The notes under the pieces are model-generated. The model was given only the letters and a program-made list of their open reading frames with translations. It was not told the origin of the DNA and made no database searches. From an uncultured Oscillospiraceae bacterium (lineage in GTDB: Bacteria > Bacillota > Clostridia > Oscillospirales > Oscillospiraceae), in NCBI GenBank assembly GCA_934591705.1, contig CAKTPM010000004.1, forward strand, positions 1 to 64,000: DNA of 64,000 nucleotides. Reading direction: 5' to 3'. Positions 33,858 to 41,813 of this stretch are shown here, one piece after another; position 1 is the first letter of the stretch, and each line of letters begins with the position of its first letter. Both the position numbers and the translations under genes were made by a program.

Positions 33858-35167
33858 ACCATGTGACCGTGATCGGGGCGGGGCTGGCCGGCAGCGAATG
33901 CGCCTGGCAGCTGGCCCAGCGGGGCGTCGCCGTAACGCTCTGCGAGATGAAGCCCCAAAAAAAGACCCCCGCCCATACCAGTGAATACTTTGCCGAGCTC
34001 TGCTGCTCCAACTCTCTGCGGGCGGCGGGGCTGGAGAACGCCGTGGGCCTCCTGAAGGAGGAGCTGCGCCGGATGGACTCCCTGATCCTCCGCTGCGCCG
34101 ACGCCACGGCGGTGCCCGCCGGCGGGGCTCTGGCGGTGGACCGCCACGGCTTTGCCCGGATGGTCACCCAGGCCATTGAGAGCCACCCCCTTATCACCGT
34201 GGTGCCCGGGGAGGTCACCGACATCCCCGAAGGAGAGGTGGTCATCGCCTCCGGCCCCCTGACCTCCGACGCCTTGGCTCGGCGGCTCACAGACCTCCTG
34301 GGCCAGGTGGACACCCTGCATTTCTATGATGCCGCCGCCCCCCTGGTGGATGTGGAGAGCGTGGACATGACCAGCGCCTGGCTGGGCAGCCGCTACGATA
34401 AGGGCACCCCCGACTACATCAACTGCCCCATGGACAAGGAGCAGTATACCGCCTTCTGGACGGAACTCTGCCGCGCCGAGGAAGCGCCCGTCCACGGCTT
34501 TGACGACGGCGGCGTCTTCGAGGGCTGCATGCCCGTGGAGGTCATGGCCCGGCGGGGAGAGGACACCCTCCGCTACGGCCCCCTGAAGCCCCGCGGCCTC
34601 CGGGACCCCCGCACCGACCGGGAGCCCTGGGCGGTGGTGCAGCTGCGCAAGGACAATCAAGAGGGCAGCATCTACAACTTAGTGGGCTTCCAGACCCACC
34701 TGAAGTGGCCGGAGCAGAAGCGGGTGTTCTCCATGATCCCCGCCCTGCACGATGCCAAGTTCCTGCGCTACGGGGTGATGCACCGCAATACCTATCTCGA
34801 TTCCCCCCGGCTGCTGGATCGCTACTACCGCCTCAAGAGTGAGCCGCGCATCTCCTTCGCCGGGCAGATGACCGGTGTGGAGGGGTATGTGGAGTCCTGT
34901 GCCAGCGGCTTTTTGGTGGGCGTGGAGACCGCCCGGCGGCTGCTGGGCTATGGCCCCATCGACTTCCCCCGGGCGACCGCCGTGGGCGCTTTGGGGCTCT
35001 ATGTCAGCAATGAATCCGTGGGCGCCTTCCAGCCCATGAACATCAACTTCGGCATCATGCCCCCCCTGGGCTACAAGGTCAAGGGCAAGCGCAACAAGAA
35101 TGCCGTGCTCTCCCAGCGGAGCTTGGAGATCATCGAGCGCATCAAGGAGGAGGTGGCCCGAAAATGA
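33854..35167 (+). CDS. trmFO: tRNA (uracil-54-C5) methyltransferase, folate-dependent
   Basis: The product is 437 aa. The N-terminal FAD loop is VIGAGLAGSECAWQLAQ. The phrases KTPAHTSEYFAELCCSNSLR and QMTGVEGYVESCASGFL are typical of TrmFO, and the C-terminal FAD segment is present. It uses methylenetetrahydrofolate and FADH2 to make ribothymidine at position 54 of tRNA. The topA-trmFO order is common in Firmicutes. It overlaps topA at its start and plsX at its end by four bases each, so the run is translationally coupled. Confidence 0.96.
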   Translation: MNHVTVIGAGLAGSECAWQLAQRGVAVTLCEMKPQKKTPAHTSEYFAELCCSNSLRAAGLENAVGLLKEELRRMDSLILRCADATAVPAGGALAVDRHGFARMVTQAIESHPLITVVPGEVTDIPEGEVVIASGPLTSDALARRLTDLLGQVDTLHFYDAAAPLVDVESVDMTSAWLGSRYDKGTPDYINCPMDKEQYTAFWTELCRAEEAPVHGFDDGGVFEGCMPVEVMARRGEDTLRYGPLKPRGLRDPRTDREPWAVVQLRKDNQEGSIYNLVGFQTHLKWPEQKRVFSMIPALHDAKFLRYGVMHRNTYLDSPRLLDRYYRLKSEPRISFAGQMTGVEGYVESCASGFLVGVETARRLLGYGPIDFPRATAVGALGLYVSNESVGAFQPMNINFGIMPPLGYKVKGKRNKNAVLSQRSLEIIERIKEEVARK

Positions 35168-36207
35168 AGATCATCATCGACGCCATGGGCGGCGATAACG
35201 CCCCCCTGGCCATCGTGCAGGGGGCCCTGCAGGCCAAGGCGCGCTTCGGCGCGGACATTGTTCTCACCGGCGATGAGAGCGCCATCCGGGCGGCACTGGC
35301 CGCCTGCGGCGCCTCGACGCTGCCCCAGGGTGTGGAGATCGTACACACCGCCGAGGAGGTGGAGATGTGCGATGACCCCGCCACTGTCTTTCGCCGCAAA
35401 AAGGATACCTCTATGGGCGTGGCCCTGACCCTGCTGCGGGACGGCGCGGGGGATGCGGTGATCTCCGCCGGATCCACCGGGGCCCTGCTCACCGGGGCTA
35501 CGCTCATCACCAAGCGCATCCGGGGCATTCGCCGGGCGGCCATGGCCCCGGTGATCCCCACCGCCATGGGCCGGGCCATTCTCATCGACTGCGGGGCCAA
35601 TGCCGAGTGTACCCCGGAATACCTGCTGCAGTTCGCCTTCCTGGGCAGCTACTACGCCAAGCGGGTGCTGGCCCTGGAAAGCCCCCGGGTGGGTCTCCTG
35701 AACATCGGCACCGAGGACAGCAAGGGCACCGACCTGCAGAAGGAGACCCTGGCCCTGCTGCGAAGGGCGGACGCCGCCGGGCACCTGCACTTCATCGGCA
35801 ACATCGAGGCAAAGGAGGCGGTGAAGGGCGGCTGCGATGTCATCGTGACGGACGGCTTTTCCGGCAACATCATGCTCAAGACCATCGAGGGCATGGGCAG
35901 CTTCGCCGGCGGCGCGGTGAAGGGCATCTTCAAGAAGAACCTGCTCACCAAGCTGGCGGCCCTGCTGGTGATGCCGGGACTCAACGCCTTCAAGGCCCAG
36001 CTGGACCCCAACAAGGTGGGGGGTACCGCCTTCATCGGCATCTCCCGGCCGGTGATCAAGGCCCACGGCTCCTCCAATGCCGAGGCCATCGAAAACGCCG
36101 TGGGGCAGGCCATCACCGTGGTGGAAAGCGGCCTTATTGCCGACATCCAGGCCCATGTGGCGGATATGAGCGTGGCCCTGGAAGAAAATTCACAAAATGG
36201 GGCTTGA
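35164..36207 (+). CDS. plsX: Phosphate acyltransferase PlsX
   Basis: The product is 347 aa, the family length. The start MKIIIDAMGGDNAP and the motifs ISAGSTGALLTGA, LLNIGTEDSKGTDL and VTDGFSGNIMLKTIEG are PlsX signatures. It converts acyl-ACP to acyl-phosphate for membrane lipid synthesis on the inner face of the membrane. It precedes acpP and rnc as in many Firmicutes. Its stop codon lies inside the -35 of the acpP promoter. Confidence 0.96.
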   Translation: MKIIIDAMGGDNAPLAIVQGALQAKARFGADIVLTGDESAIRAALAACGASTLPQGVEIVHTAEEVEMCDDPATVFRRKKDTSMGVALTLLRDGAGDAVISAGSTGALLTGATLITKRIRGIRRAAMAPVIPTAMGRAILIDCGANAECTPEYLLQFAFLGSYYAKRVLALESPRVGLLNIGTEDSKGTDLQKETLALLRRADAAGHLHFIGNIEAKEAVKGGCDVIVTDGFSGNIMLKTIEGMGSFAGGAVKGIFKKNLLTKLAALLVMPGLNAFKAQLDPNKVGGTAFIGISRPVIKAHGSSNAEAIENAVGQAITVVESGLIADIQAHVADMSVALEENSQNGA

Positions 36208-36232
36208 CAGGCGATAGGGATTGCCGTATGAT
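36204..36232 (+). promoter_or_regulatory. acpP promoter overlapping the plsX stop
   Basis: TTGACA at 36204-36209, 17 bases, TATGAT at 36227-36232. The TGA of plsX is inside the -35 hexamer. Confidence 0.75.
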
Positions 36233-36270
36233 TTTTCCCGGTAAAGAAATTGGAAAGGGGGAGATCACCC

Positions 36271-36519
36271 ATGTCTATCGAGGAAATCTTCAAGACGATG
36301 CAGGGCCTTATCGCCGAGCAGTTTGCCCTGGATGAGTCTGAGATCACCATGGACAGCTCTTTTGTGGACGATCTGGGTGCCGATTCCGTCGACCTGGTAG
36401 AACTGGTCATGGCGATGGAGGAGGAGTTCGACATCGGCGAGATCGAGGAAGAGGACCTGCAGGCCCTCAAGACCGTCGGCGATTGCGTCCGCTATTTGAA
36501 TAAGAAAGTCAACGAATGA
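36271..36519 (+). CDS. acpP: Acyl carrier protein
   Basis: The product is 82 aa from ATG at 36271 with GGGGGAGA upstream. The phosphopantetheine attachment site is Ser39 in [18 protein letters not shown]. The chain is acidic and helical as expected. It carries acyl chains for fatty acid and phospholipid synthesis. It has its own promoter at the end of plsX and its own terminator, which would allow a high transcript level independent of the upstream genes. Confidence 0.96.
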   Translation: MSIEEIFKTMQGLIAEQFALDESEITMDSSFVDDLGADSVDLVELVMAMEEEFDIGEIEEEDLQALKTVGDCVRYLNKKVNE

Positions 36520-36530
36520 TCAACGCTTGA

Positions 36531-36578
36531 AAAAAGAAACCGCCGCGGGGCGAGAGGGCCCCTGCGGTTTCTTTTTTC
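36531..36578 (+). terminator. Intrinsic terminator
   Basis: AAGAAACCGCCGCGGGG pairs with CCCCTGCGGTTTCTT (one bulge), followed by TTTT. Confidence 0.85.
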
Positions 36579-36597
36579 AGTCGTGGAAAGGAGACCT

Positions 36598-37290
36598 ATG
36601 AAGGATCTGCACGAGCTGGAAAAAAAGCTGGGCTATCGCTTTGAGAACATTGGCTACCTGCAGGGGGCCATGCACCACAGCTCCTACGCCAATGAGAACC
36701 GGGCCAAGGGCATCCGGAGCAACGAGCGCCTGGAATTTTTGGGGGACGCCGTTTTGGGCGTTGTCAGCGCCGAGTATCTCTTTCGGGAGCACCCGGACCT
36801 GCCGGAGGGGGATCTGACCCGCATCCGCGCCGCCCTGGTGTGCGAGGAGGGGCTCCATGAGGTGGCCCAGCAGCTGGGCCTGGGGGCCTATCTATGCCTG
36901 GGCAAGGGCGAGGAGCTGGGCGGCGGAAGGACCCGCCCCAGCATCCTGGCGGACGCCACGGAGTCCGTTTTCGCGGCGGTATATTTGGATGGCGGCCTGG
37001 AGGCGGCCCGGGAGCTTATCCGCCGGGTGCTGCTGGAAAAGGAGCCCGAGCAGGCGGTGGAGCAGCGCCGGTTAGACGGCAAGACCCGCCTGCAGGAGCT
37101 GGTGCAGCGCCGGGGCGGCCGGGAGCTGCACTATCGGCTGACCGGGGAGTCCGGCCCGGATCACAACAAGAGCTTCACCGTGGCGGTGTATCTCAACGAC
37201 CGCTGCATCGGCCAGGGCGCCGGCCGCAGCAAAAAGGACGCCGAACAGGCGGCGGCCCGGGCGGCTCTGGAGACCTGGCAGGAGGAGTAA
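36598..37290 (+). CDS. rnc: Ribonuclease III
   Basis: The product is 230 aa from ATG at 36598 with AAAGGAGA upstream. The catalytic motif NERLEFLGDAVLGV is present, and the second acidic site lies in ADATESVFAAVYLD. The C-terminal double-stranded RNA-binding domain ends with SKKDAEQAAARAALE. It processes rRNA and other duplex RNAs. In type II CRISPR systems RNase III also cuts the tracrRNA-crRNA duplex, so it is a likely partner of the locus at 9.6-15.1 kb, although II-C arrays with repeat promoters can do without it. Confidence 0.96.
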   Translation: MKDLHELEKKLGYRFENIGYLQGAMHHSSYANENRAKGIRSNERLEFLGDAVLGVVSAEYLFREHPDLPEGDLTRIRAALVCEEGLHEVAQQLGLGAYLCLGKGEELGGGRTRPSILADATESVFAAVYLDGGLEAARELIRRVLLEKEPEQAVEQRRLDGKTRLQELVQRRGGRELHYRLTGESGPDHNKSFTVAVYLNDRCIGQGAGRSKKDAEQAAARAALETWQEE

Positions 37291-37296
37291 AAACAT

Positions 37297-37335
37297 AAAA
37301 AATCGACTGTTGCCTGGCAGCAGCCGATTTTTTTA
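37297..37335. terminator. Bidirectional intrinsic terminator
   Basis: AAAAAATCG.CTG and CAG.CGATTTTTTT pair imperfectly, with A and T tracts, between convergent rnc and rsmI. Confidence 0.7.
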
Positions 37336-37342
37336 TGCTTCC

Positions 37343-38170
37343 TTACGCCTTCAGGGCCGCGTCATAGAGCTCGTTCCGGGGAAGGCCCGTGTCGTCGGCC
37401 ACCTGCCGGACGGCCTCCTTCATCTTCAGGCCGCCCTCCCGGAGCTGCAGGACCCGCTCCACACCCTCCGCTAAGGTCAGGCGGGCGCCCTGGCGCTTTT
37501 CCCGGCCCGCCACCACCAGCACATACTCCCCGCGGGGCTCCGCGGCGGCATAGTAGTCGCAGGCCTCGGAGAGGGTGGTGCGCCGGGTGTCCTCATGGAG
37601 CTTGGTGAGCTCCCGGCACAGGGCGATGGGCCGGTCACCCAGGGCCTCCAGCATATCGCCCAGTGTGGCCCGGAGCTTGTGGGGGGCCTCGTGGAACACC
37701 ATGGTGCGCTCCTCACCGGTGAGCTCTTGGAGCTGCTGGCGGCGCTCGGAGCGGTTGGCGGAGAGGAAGCCCTCAAAGGTGAACCGCCGGGTATCCAGCC
37801 CCGACACCGCCAGGGCGGCGATGGCGGCGCAGCAGCCGGGGATGGCCTCCACGGTGATGCCGCTCTGGGCGCAGAGCTTTACCAGATCCGCGCCGGGGTC
37901 GGAGATGGCGGGGGTGCCCGCGTCGGTGACCAGGGCGCAGGTCTCACCGGCCAGAAGCCGCTCGACGATCTGCGGCCCGGCGGCGGCCCGGTTGTGCTCG
38001 TGATAGCTGACCAGGGGCTTTTTGATGCCGAAGTGGTTCAGGAGCTTCAGGGATACCCGGGTATCCTCCGCGGCGATGAAGTCGGCGCTTTGCAGCGTCT
38101 GCACCGCCCGGGGGGAAAGGTCCCCTAAGTTGCCGATGGGGGTGGCCACAAGATATAGAATTCCGGCCAT
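37343..38170 (-). CDS. rsmI: 16S rRNA (cytidine-1402-2'-O)-methyltransferase
   Basis: The product is 275 aa, the standard length. LYLVATPIGNLGDLSPRA at the start, then AEDTRVS and LVTDAGTPAISDPG, are the tetrapyrrole-methylase-fold motifs that bind S-adenosylmethionine, specific to RsmI. The enzyme methylates the ribose of C1402 in the decoding centre of 16S rRNA. It lies 3 bases after the TrmN6-like methylase gene and is probably co-transcribed with it. Confidence 0.95.
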   Translation of the reverse strand: MAGILYLVATPIGNLGDLSPRAVQTLQSADFIAAEDTRVSLKLLNHFGIKKPLVSYHEHNRAAAGPQIVERLLAGETCALVTDAGTPAISDPGADLVKLCAQSGITVEAIPGCCAAIAALAVSGLDTRRFTFEGFLSANRSERRQQLQELTGEERTMVFHEAPHKLRATLGDMLEALGDRPIALCRELTKLHEDTRRTTLSEACDYYAAAEPRGEYVLVVAGREKRQGARLTLAEGVERVLQLREGGLKMKEAVRQVADDTGLPRNELYDAALKA

Positions 38171-38173
38171 ATT

Positions 38174-38890
38174 TTAGGCCTCCTTTTCACGAAAATAGGC
38201 GCGGCGTACATCCGCCGTCTCCTCACCGCGCTCGTCCCGCAGGAGCAGGGGCGGCTCCGCGATAAGGCCGCTGCCGCCGCCCTTTTTGCACTCCAAAAGG
38301 AAAAGGGAGGGGGCGGAGGCGGCGGTATTCTGGATCATCCGCAGGCGCTTGGGCTCCAGCCTTTCCGCCCGCAGCCCGCAGAACAGCTCCGCCATCCGCT
38401 CCGTGCGGAAGATGAGGGCGAAGCGTCCGCCATAGCGCAGCAGCCGCCCGGCGGCCCGGCAGAGCTCCTCCACGGTGCAGCCGCTGCTCCTGGCCACGCC
38501 CCGGGCTCCCTCCGCCACGGCGCCCCGCTCCGGGGCGAAGTACGGCGGGTTGGAGATGACAAGGTCGAAGCACTCCCGGCCGGGCAATTGGCCCGGATCC
38601 CGGAGGTCGGCGGTGAGGTGCTGAGCGGCAAGGCCGTTGCGGGCATAGCTCTCCCGAGAGAGGTCCGCGGCCCGGGGATCAAGCTCCACATTGGTGAGGG
38701 AGAGCCCCTCACAGCGGGCCGCCAGCAAAAGGCCCAGAAGCCCTGTGCCGCTGCCCAAGTCGCACACCCGCTCGCCCCTATGGAGCCGGGGAAAGGCCCC
38801 CAGCAGAAAGGAGTCCGTGGACGGCAGAAAGAGGGCGTCGTCAAAATAAAACCGCGGCCCGCCCGGCCACAGCCCATCCTCCTTTACCAT
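38174..38890 (-). CDS. TrmN6-like tRNA (adenine-N6) methyltransferase
   Basis: The product is 238 aa from ATG at 38890, with a G-rich site upstream. The methyltransferase loop is CDLGSGTGLLGLLLA, and the catalytic NPPY is in VISNPPYFAPE, which identifies an N6-adenine or related amino-methylase. Family members next to rsmI (YabB-like in Bacillus) modify tRNA1Val adenine-37. The target here is inferred from family and neighbour only. Confidence 0.85.
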   Translation of the reverse strand: MVKEDGLWPGGPRFYFDDALFLPSTDSFLLGAFPRLHRGERVCDLGSGTGLLGLLLAARCEGLSLTNVELDPRAADLSRESYARNGLAAQHLTADLRDPGQLPGRECFDLVISNPPYFAPERGAVAEGARGVARSSGCTVEELCRAAGRLLRYGGRFALIFRTERMAELFCGLRAERLEPKRLRMIQNTAASAPSLFLLECKKGGGSGLIAEPPLLLRDERGEETADVRRAYFREKEA

Positions 38891-38930
38891 GCCGCCGCCC
38901 CCTTCACAAATTGCTGAGAGCATTATAATA

Positions 38931-38968
38931 GAAAAACTCGCCGGACGCAAGTCCGACGAGCTTTTGTT
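38931..38968 (-). terminator. Intrinsic terminator of the ferredoxin gene
   Basis: On the minus strand AAAAGCTCG.CGGACTTGCGTCCG.CGAGTTTTTC forms a hairpin with one mismatch and a T tract. Confidence 0.7.
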
Positions 38969-38983
38969 TCCCTATGTACTGAA

Positions 38984-39157
38984 TTAGTCAGCGGGATTGA
39001 TAGCGCCGTTGGGGCAGGTATCCGCGCAGGTACCGCAGTCCAGGCAAGCGCCAGCATCGATCACGAACTGGGAATCGCCCTGGGAAATAGCACCGACGGG
39101 GCAGACATCTGCGCAAGCACCGCAGCTGACGCAAGCACTGCTGATTTTGTAAGCCAT
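38984..39157 (-). CDS. 2[4Fe-4S] ferredoxin
   Basis: The product is 57 aa from ATG at 39157 with GGAGGTG upstream; longer upstream frames lack a site. Two cluster motifs are present, CVSCGACADVCP and CLDCGTCADTCP, giving eight cysteines in the clostridial ferredoxin pattern. It is a soluble low-potential electron carrier and a likely partner of the bifurcating hydrogenase at 41.8-45.9 kb. It is expressed alone from its own promoter. Confidence 0.95.
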   Translation of the reverse strand: MAYKISSACVSCGACADVCPVGAISQGDSQFVIDAGACLDCGTCADTCPNGAINPAD

Positions 39158-39188
39158 GAGAGCACCTCCATTAAGTATTGGTATTGCT

Positions 39189-39217
39189 ATTGTATCATGG
39201 AATCCGAAAATTGCAAG
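39189..39217 (-). promoter_or_regulatory. Sigma-A promoter for ferredoxin
   Basis: The minus strand has CTTGCA (39217-39212), 17 bases, TACAAT (39194-39189) with TGA before it. Confidence 0.65.
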
Positions 39218-39269
39218 TATTTTCTGCGTGGAAAAGAGCGGAAGTCTGCCGGGGCACCGGGGGGACGGG

Positions 39270-39998
39270 TCAATATCCCCGGAGCCACATGGCGGCGATG
39301 CCCGCCATCTCCCGGCACCAGTAGCCGCCGGCCAGGTACCACGGACTGCGGCAGCTGACGGCGTAGGGGGTGAGGCCGTTTTCCCGGGCAAAGGCCGCGG
39401 CCCGGAGCTGGTGGAAGCCGTCGCTGGCGATGGCCACATTCGTGGAAAGGCCCTTTTCCCGGATGATCCGGGCGGCGTAGGCCAGGTTCTGGGCCGTGGA
39501 GCGGGAGGCGTCCTCCAAGTAGATGCGCCCGGGCTCGATGCCCATGCCAGAGAGGGTGTCGGCGATGCATTGGGCCTCGGTGAGCACAGCGGCGTCGCCG
39601 GTGCCGCCGGTGGCAACGCAGGGGGCGTCCGGGTGGGCGGTGAGGTAGCCGAAGCCGGCCCGGATGCGGTTATAGAGCATTAAGCTGGGTTGATCTCCCC
39701 GCACCTGACAGCCCAGGACGATGAGGGTGCAGGGGGTCTCCGCCGGTGGGGGGTTGCCCCAGCCCCAGCGCAGCATAAAGGCCGCCAGCACCGCCGCCAG
39801 GGTGAGCCCCAGGGCGTAGCAGGCGGTGAGCGTGCGCCGGAGCCACCGGGGCCAGCACCGGCCCCGCAGCAGCCAAAGGGCCGCCAGCACCAGCACCGCC
39901 GCCGGCCAGAGCATCCCGATGTGGAGGATGCCGCCCAAAAGGGGCAGGAGAAAGTATGCCGCGCCCAGCAGGCACAGGGCCGCCCAGAGCTTTTTCAT
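39270..39998 (-). CDS. YdcF-like membrane protein (DUF218)
   Basis: The product is 242 aa. Three or four hydrophobic segments occupy the first 80 residues (LWAALCLLGAAYFLLPLLGG and following). The DUF218 domain begins at TLIVLGCQVRGDQPS and includes TGGTGDAAVLTEAQ, DASRSTAQNLAYA and IASDGFHQLRA. The family is linked with envelope polymer metabolism in some bacteria, but its reaction is unknown. Its start codon is 1 base from the udk stop, so the two are co-transcribed. Confidence 0.85.
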   Translation of the reverse strand: MKKLWAALCLLGAAYFLLPLLGGILHIGMLWPAAVLVLAALWLLRGRCWPRWLRRTLTACYALGLTLAAVLAAFMLRWGWGNPPPAETPCTLIVLGCQVRGDQPSLMLYNRIRAGFGYLTAHPDAPCVATGGTGDAAVLTEAQCIADTLSGMGIEPGRIYLEDASRSTAQNLAYAARIIREKGLSTNVAIASDGFHQLRAAAFARENGLTPYAVSCRSPWYLAGGYWCREMAGIAAMWLRGY

Positions 39999-39999
39999 A

Positions 40000-40614
40000 T
40001 CAGCTGTCGGCGATGTGCCCGGCGATGCGCTGCATGATCATGTCCAGGGCCACCAGGTTGTAGCCGCCCTCCAGGACAATGATGTCGGCGAACTTCCGGG
40101 TGGGCTCCACGAACTGCTCGTGCATGGGCTTGACGGTGGTGAGATACTGCTTCACCACGCTCTCCAAGCTCCGGCCCCGCTCCTCCACATCCCGCAGGGC
40201 CCGGCGGAGGATGCGCACATCGGCGTCGGTCTCCACGAAGATCTTGATGTCCAGAAGGTCCCGCAGGGCCCGGTTCTGGAAGATGAGGATGCCCTCCACG
40301 ATGACCACCTTGGTGGGCTTTACGGCGACAGTCTTATCCGTGCGGTTGTGGATGGCGTAGTCATACACCGGGCAGTGGATGGTCTCGCCCCGCTTGAGGG
40401 CCTTGAGATCCTCCACCATGCGGTCGGTGTCAAAGGCGTCGGGGTGGTCGTAGTTCTGCAGGCACCGCTCCTCAAAGGGGCGGTCCTGGTATTTGTAGTA
40501 ATTGTCGTGGTGCACCACGCTGATGTCCGTGCCGAAGCGCTGTGCCAGGTGCTCGGTGAGGGTGGTCTTGCCGCTGCCGGTGCCCCCGGCAATGCCGATA
40601 AACAAGGTATTCAT
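40000..40614 (-). CDS. udk: Uridine kinase
   Basis: The product is 204 aa from ATG at 40614 with CAGGAGGCG upstream. The P-loop is GIAGGTGSGKTTL, followed by HHDNYYKYQD, NYDHPDAFD and the VEGILIFQN segment, all typical of Udk. It phosphorylates uridine and cytidine to the monophosphates in pyrimidine salvage. It is divergent from the zinc-ribbon/Ig-like protein gene. Confidence 0.94.
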   Translation of the reverse strand: MNTLFIGIAGGTGSGKTTLTEHLAQRFGTDISVVHHDNYYKYQDRPFEERCLQNYDHPDAFDTDRMVEDLKALKRGETIHCPVYDYAIHNRTDKTVAVKPTKVVIVEGILIFQNRALRDLLDIKIFVETDADVRILRRALRDVEERGRSLESVVKQYLTTVKPMHEQFVEPTRKFADIIVLEGGYNLVALDMIMQRIAGHIADS

Positions 40615-40725
40615 GCAAACGCGCCTCCTGCTGTTTTCTTCCAGACGATTATATTGGATTTGGCAAAAAAAAGCAAGGCCGGGGTCGGAAATTGTGAAAA
40701 ATGTGTGAAAGTCCGCGAAAAAAGG

Positions 40726-40755
40726 TTGACATAAACGCGGCCCTTGGGGTATCAT
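40726..40755 (+). promoter_or_regulatory. Sigma-A promoter
   Basis: TTGACA at 40726-40731, 18 bases, TATCAT at 40750-40755. Confidence 0.7.
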
Positions 40756-40806
40756 GTACCTGTTGCGAAAAGCATTGGCGATCTCGAACCATTCCCGGAG
40801 GTATTT

Positions 40807-41724
40807 ATGGGTCTACTGAAATGTAAGAAATGCGGCGAAATGTACGCCGACAGCTATAAGTCCTGTCCTTTCTGTGCAGAGGACGAAGAATATTACAATG
40901 GCCGCGTGTCCAAGCGCAACCGCCGCCCCAACGAGAAAAAGGTCAAGCGCCCCAGCGCCATCGGCCCGGTGCTGATCCTGGCGGTGCTGGTGATCATGGG
41001 CGGCCTGGTATGGGCCATCTTCGGCAACCACAGCGGCGGCCTCTTCGGCACCAAGGATCCCGGCGACCAGCAGACGGGCATACAGATAGCGGACAATCAG
41101 AACCAGCAGACCCCGGTGGAGACGCTGGTGCTCAACAAGACCGCCCTGCTGCTGGCCATCGACAGCAGCGAGAAGCTCACCGCGGAGGGCCAGGAGGATG
41201 TGGACTGGGAGAGCTCCAACCCCACCGTGGCCGTGGTGACCACTGACGGCACCGTCAAGGGCCTCAGCGAGGGCACCGCCATCATCACCGCCCGCTGCGG
41301 CGATTTGAGCGCTACCTGCTCGGTGTCCGTGGCGGAGGAGGCGGATACCCCTGTGGATCCCGTCATCGACCCCGCTAACAGCGGCACCACCACCGTGGCC
41401 CCCGCCAAGCCCACCGGCGGCACCACCCCCACCAAGCCCACCACCGGCGCGGTGGATCTGAGCAAGATGGTCATCAAGATCCCCGCCTACGGCACCACCC
41501 TCCAGAAGAACGCCGAGGGGAACTATGATATCTCCATGGCCGTGAAGGAGAGCTTCCGGATGGAGGTCTCCGGCATCAGCGGCACCGTGACCTGGACCAC
41601 CAGCAACAGCAGCGCCGTGACCGTGGACAGCGACGGCACCATCACGCGCCTGGCGGCCGGCGAGGCCACCATCACCGGCAAGGTGGGCTCGTCCTCCTTC
41701 ACCATCCTGGTGCGCACCAGATAA
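40807..41724 (+). CDS. Zinc-ribbon membrane protein with two Ig-like (Big2) domains
   Basis: The product is 305 aa from ATG at 40807 with GGAGG upstream. An N-terminal zinc ribbon (CKKCGEMYADSYKSCPFC) is followed by a basic stretch and one membrane segment (IGPVLILAVLVIMGGLVWAI, about residues 52-71). The exterior has two bacterial Ig-like group 2 domains, each with the VDWESSNPTVAVV / VTWTTSNSSAVTV strand and G.T.I motif, joined by a Thr/Pro linker. The layout suggests a cytoplasmic sensor or tether with an outer binding part; the partner is unknown. Confidence 0.8.
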   Translation: MGLLKCKKCGEMYADSYKSCPFCAEDEEYYNGRVSKRNRRPNEKKVKRPSAIGPVLILAVLVIMGGLVWAIFGNHSGGLFGTKDPGDQQTGIQIADNQNQQTPVETLVLNKTALLLAIDSSEKLTAEGQEDVDWESSNPTVAVVTTDGTVKGLSEGTAIITARCGDLSATCSVSVAEEADTPVDPVIDPANSGTTTVAPAKPTGGTTPTKPTTGAVDLSKMVIKIPAYGTTLQKNAEGNYDISMAVKESFRMEVSGISGTVTWTTSNSSAVTVDSDGTITRLAAGEATITGKVGSSSFTILVRTR

Positions 41725-41730
41725 TACAGC

Positions 41731-41759
41731 AAAAAAGCACCGCCTCGGCGGTGCTTTTT
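41731..41759 (+). terminator. Terminator of the Ig-like gene
   Basis: AAAAAAGCACCGCC and GGCGGTGCTTTTT pair around TC. Confidence 0.9.
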
Positions 41760-41775
41760 CCATAGGAAAGAGCGC

Positions 41776-41805
41776 AAAAACCGCCACCCGTGGGTGGCGG
41801 TTTTT
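41776..41805 (-). terminator. Terminator of the hydrogenase operon
   Basis: AAAAACCGCCACCC and GGGTGGCGGTTTTT pair around GT. It forms a back-to-back pair with the terminator at 41731. Confidence 0.9.
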
Positions 41806-41813
41806 CGCAGCGC

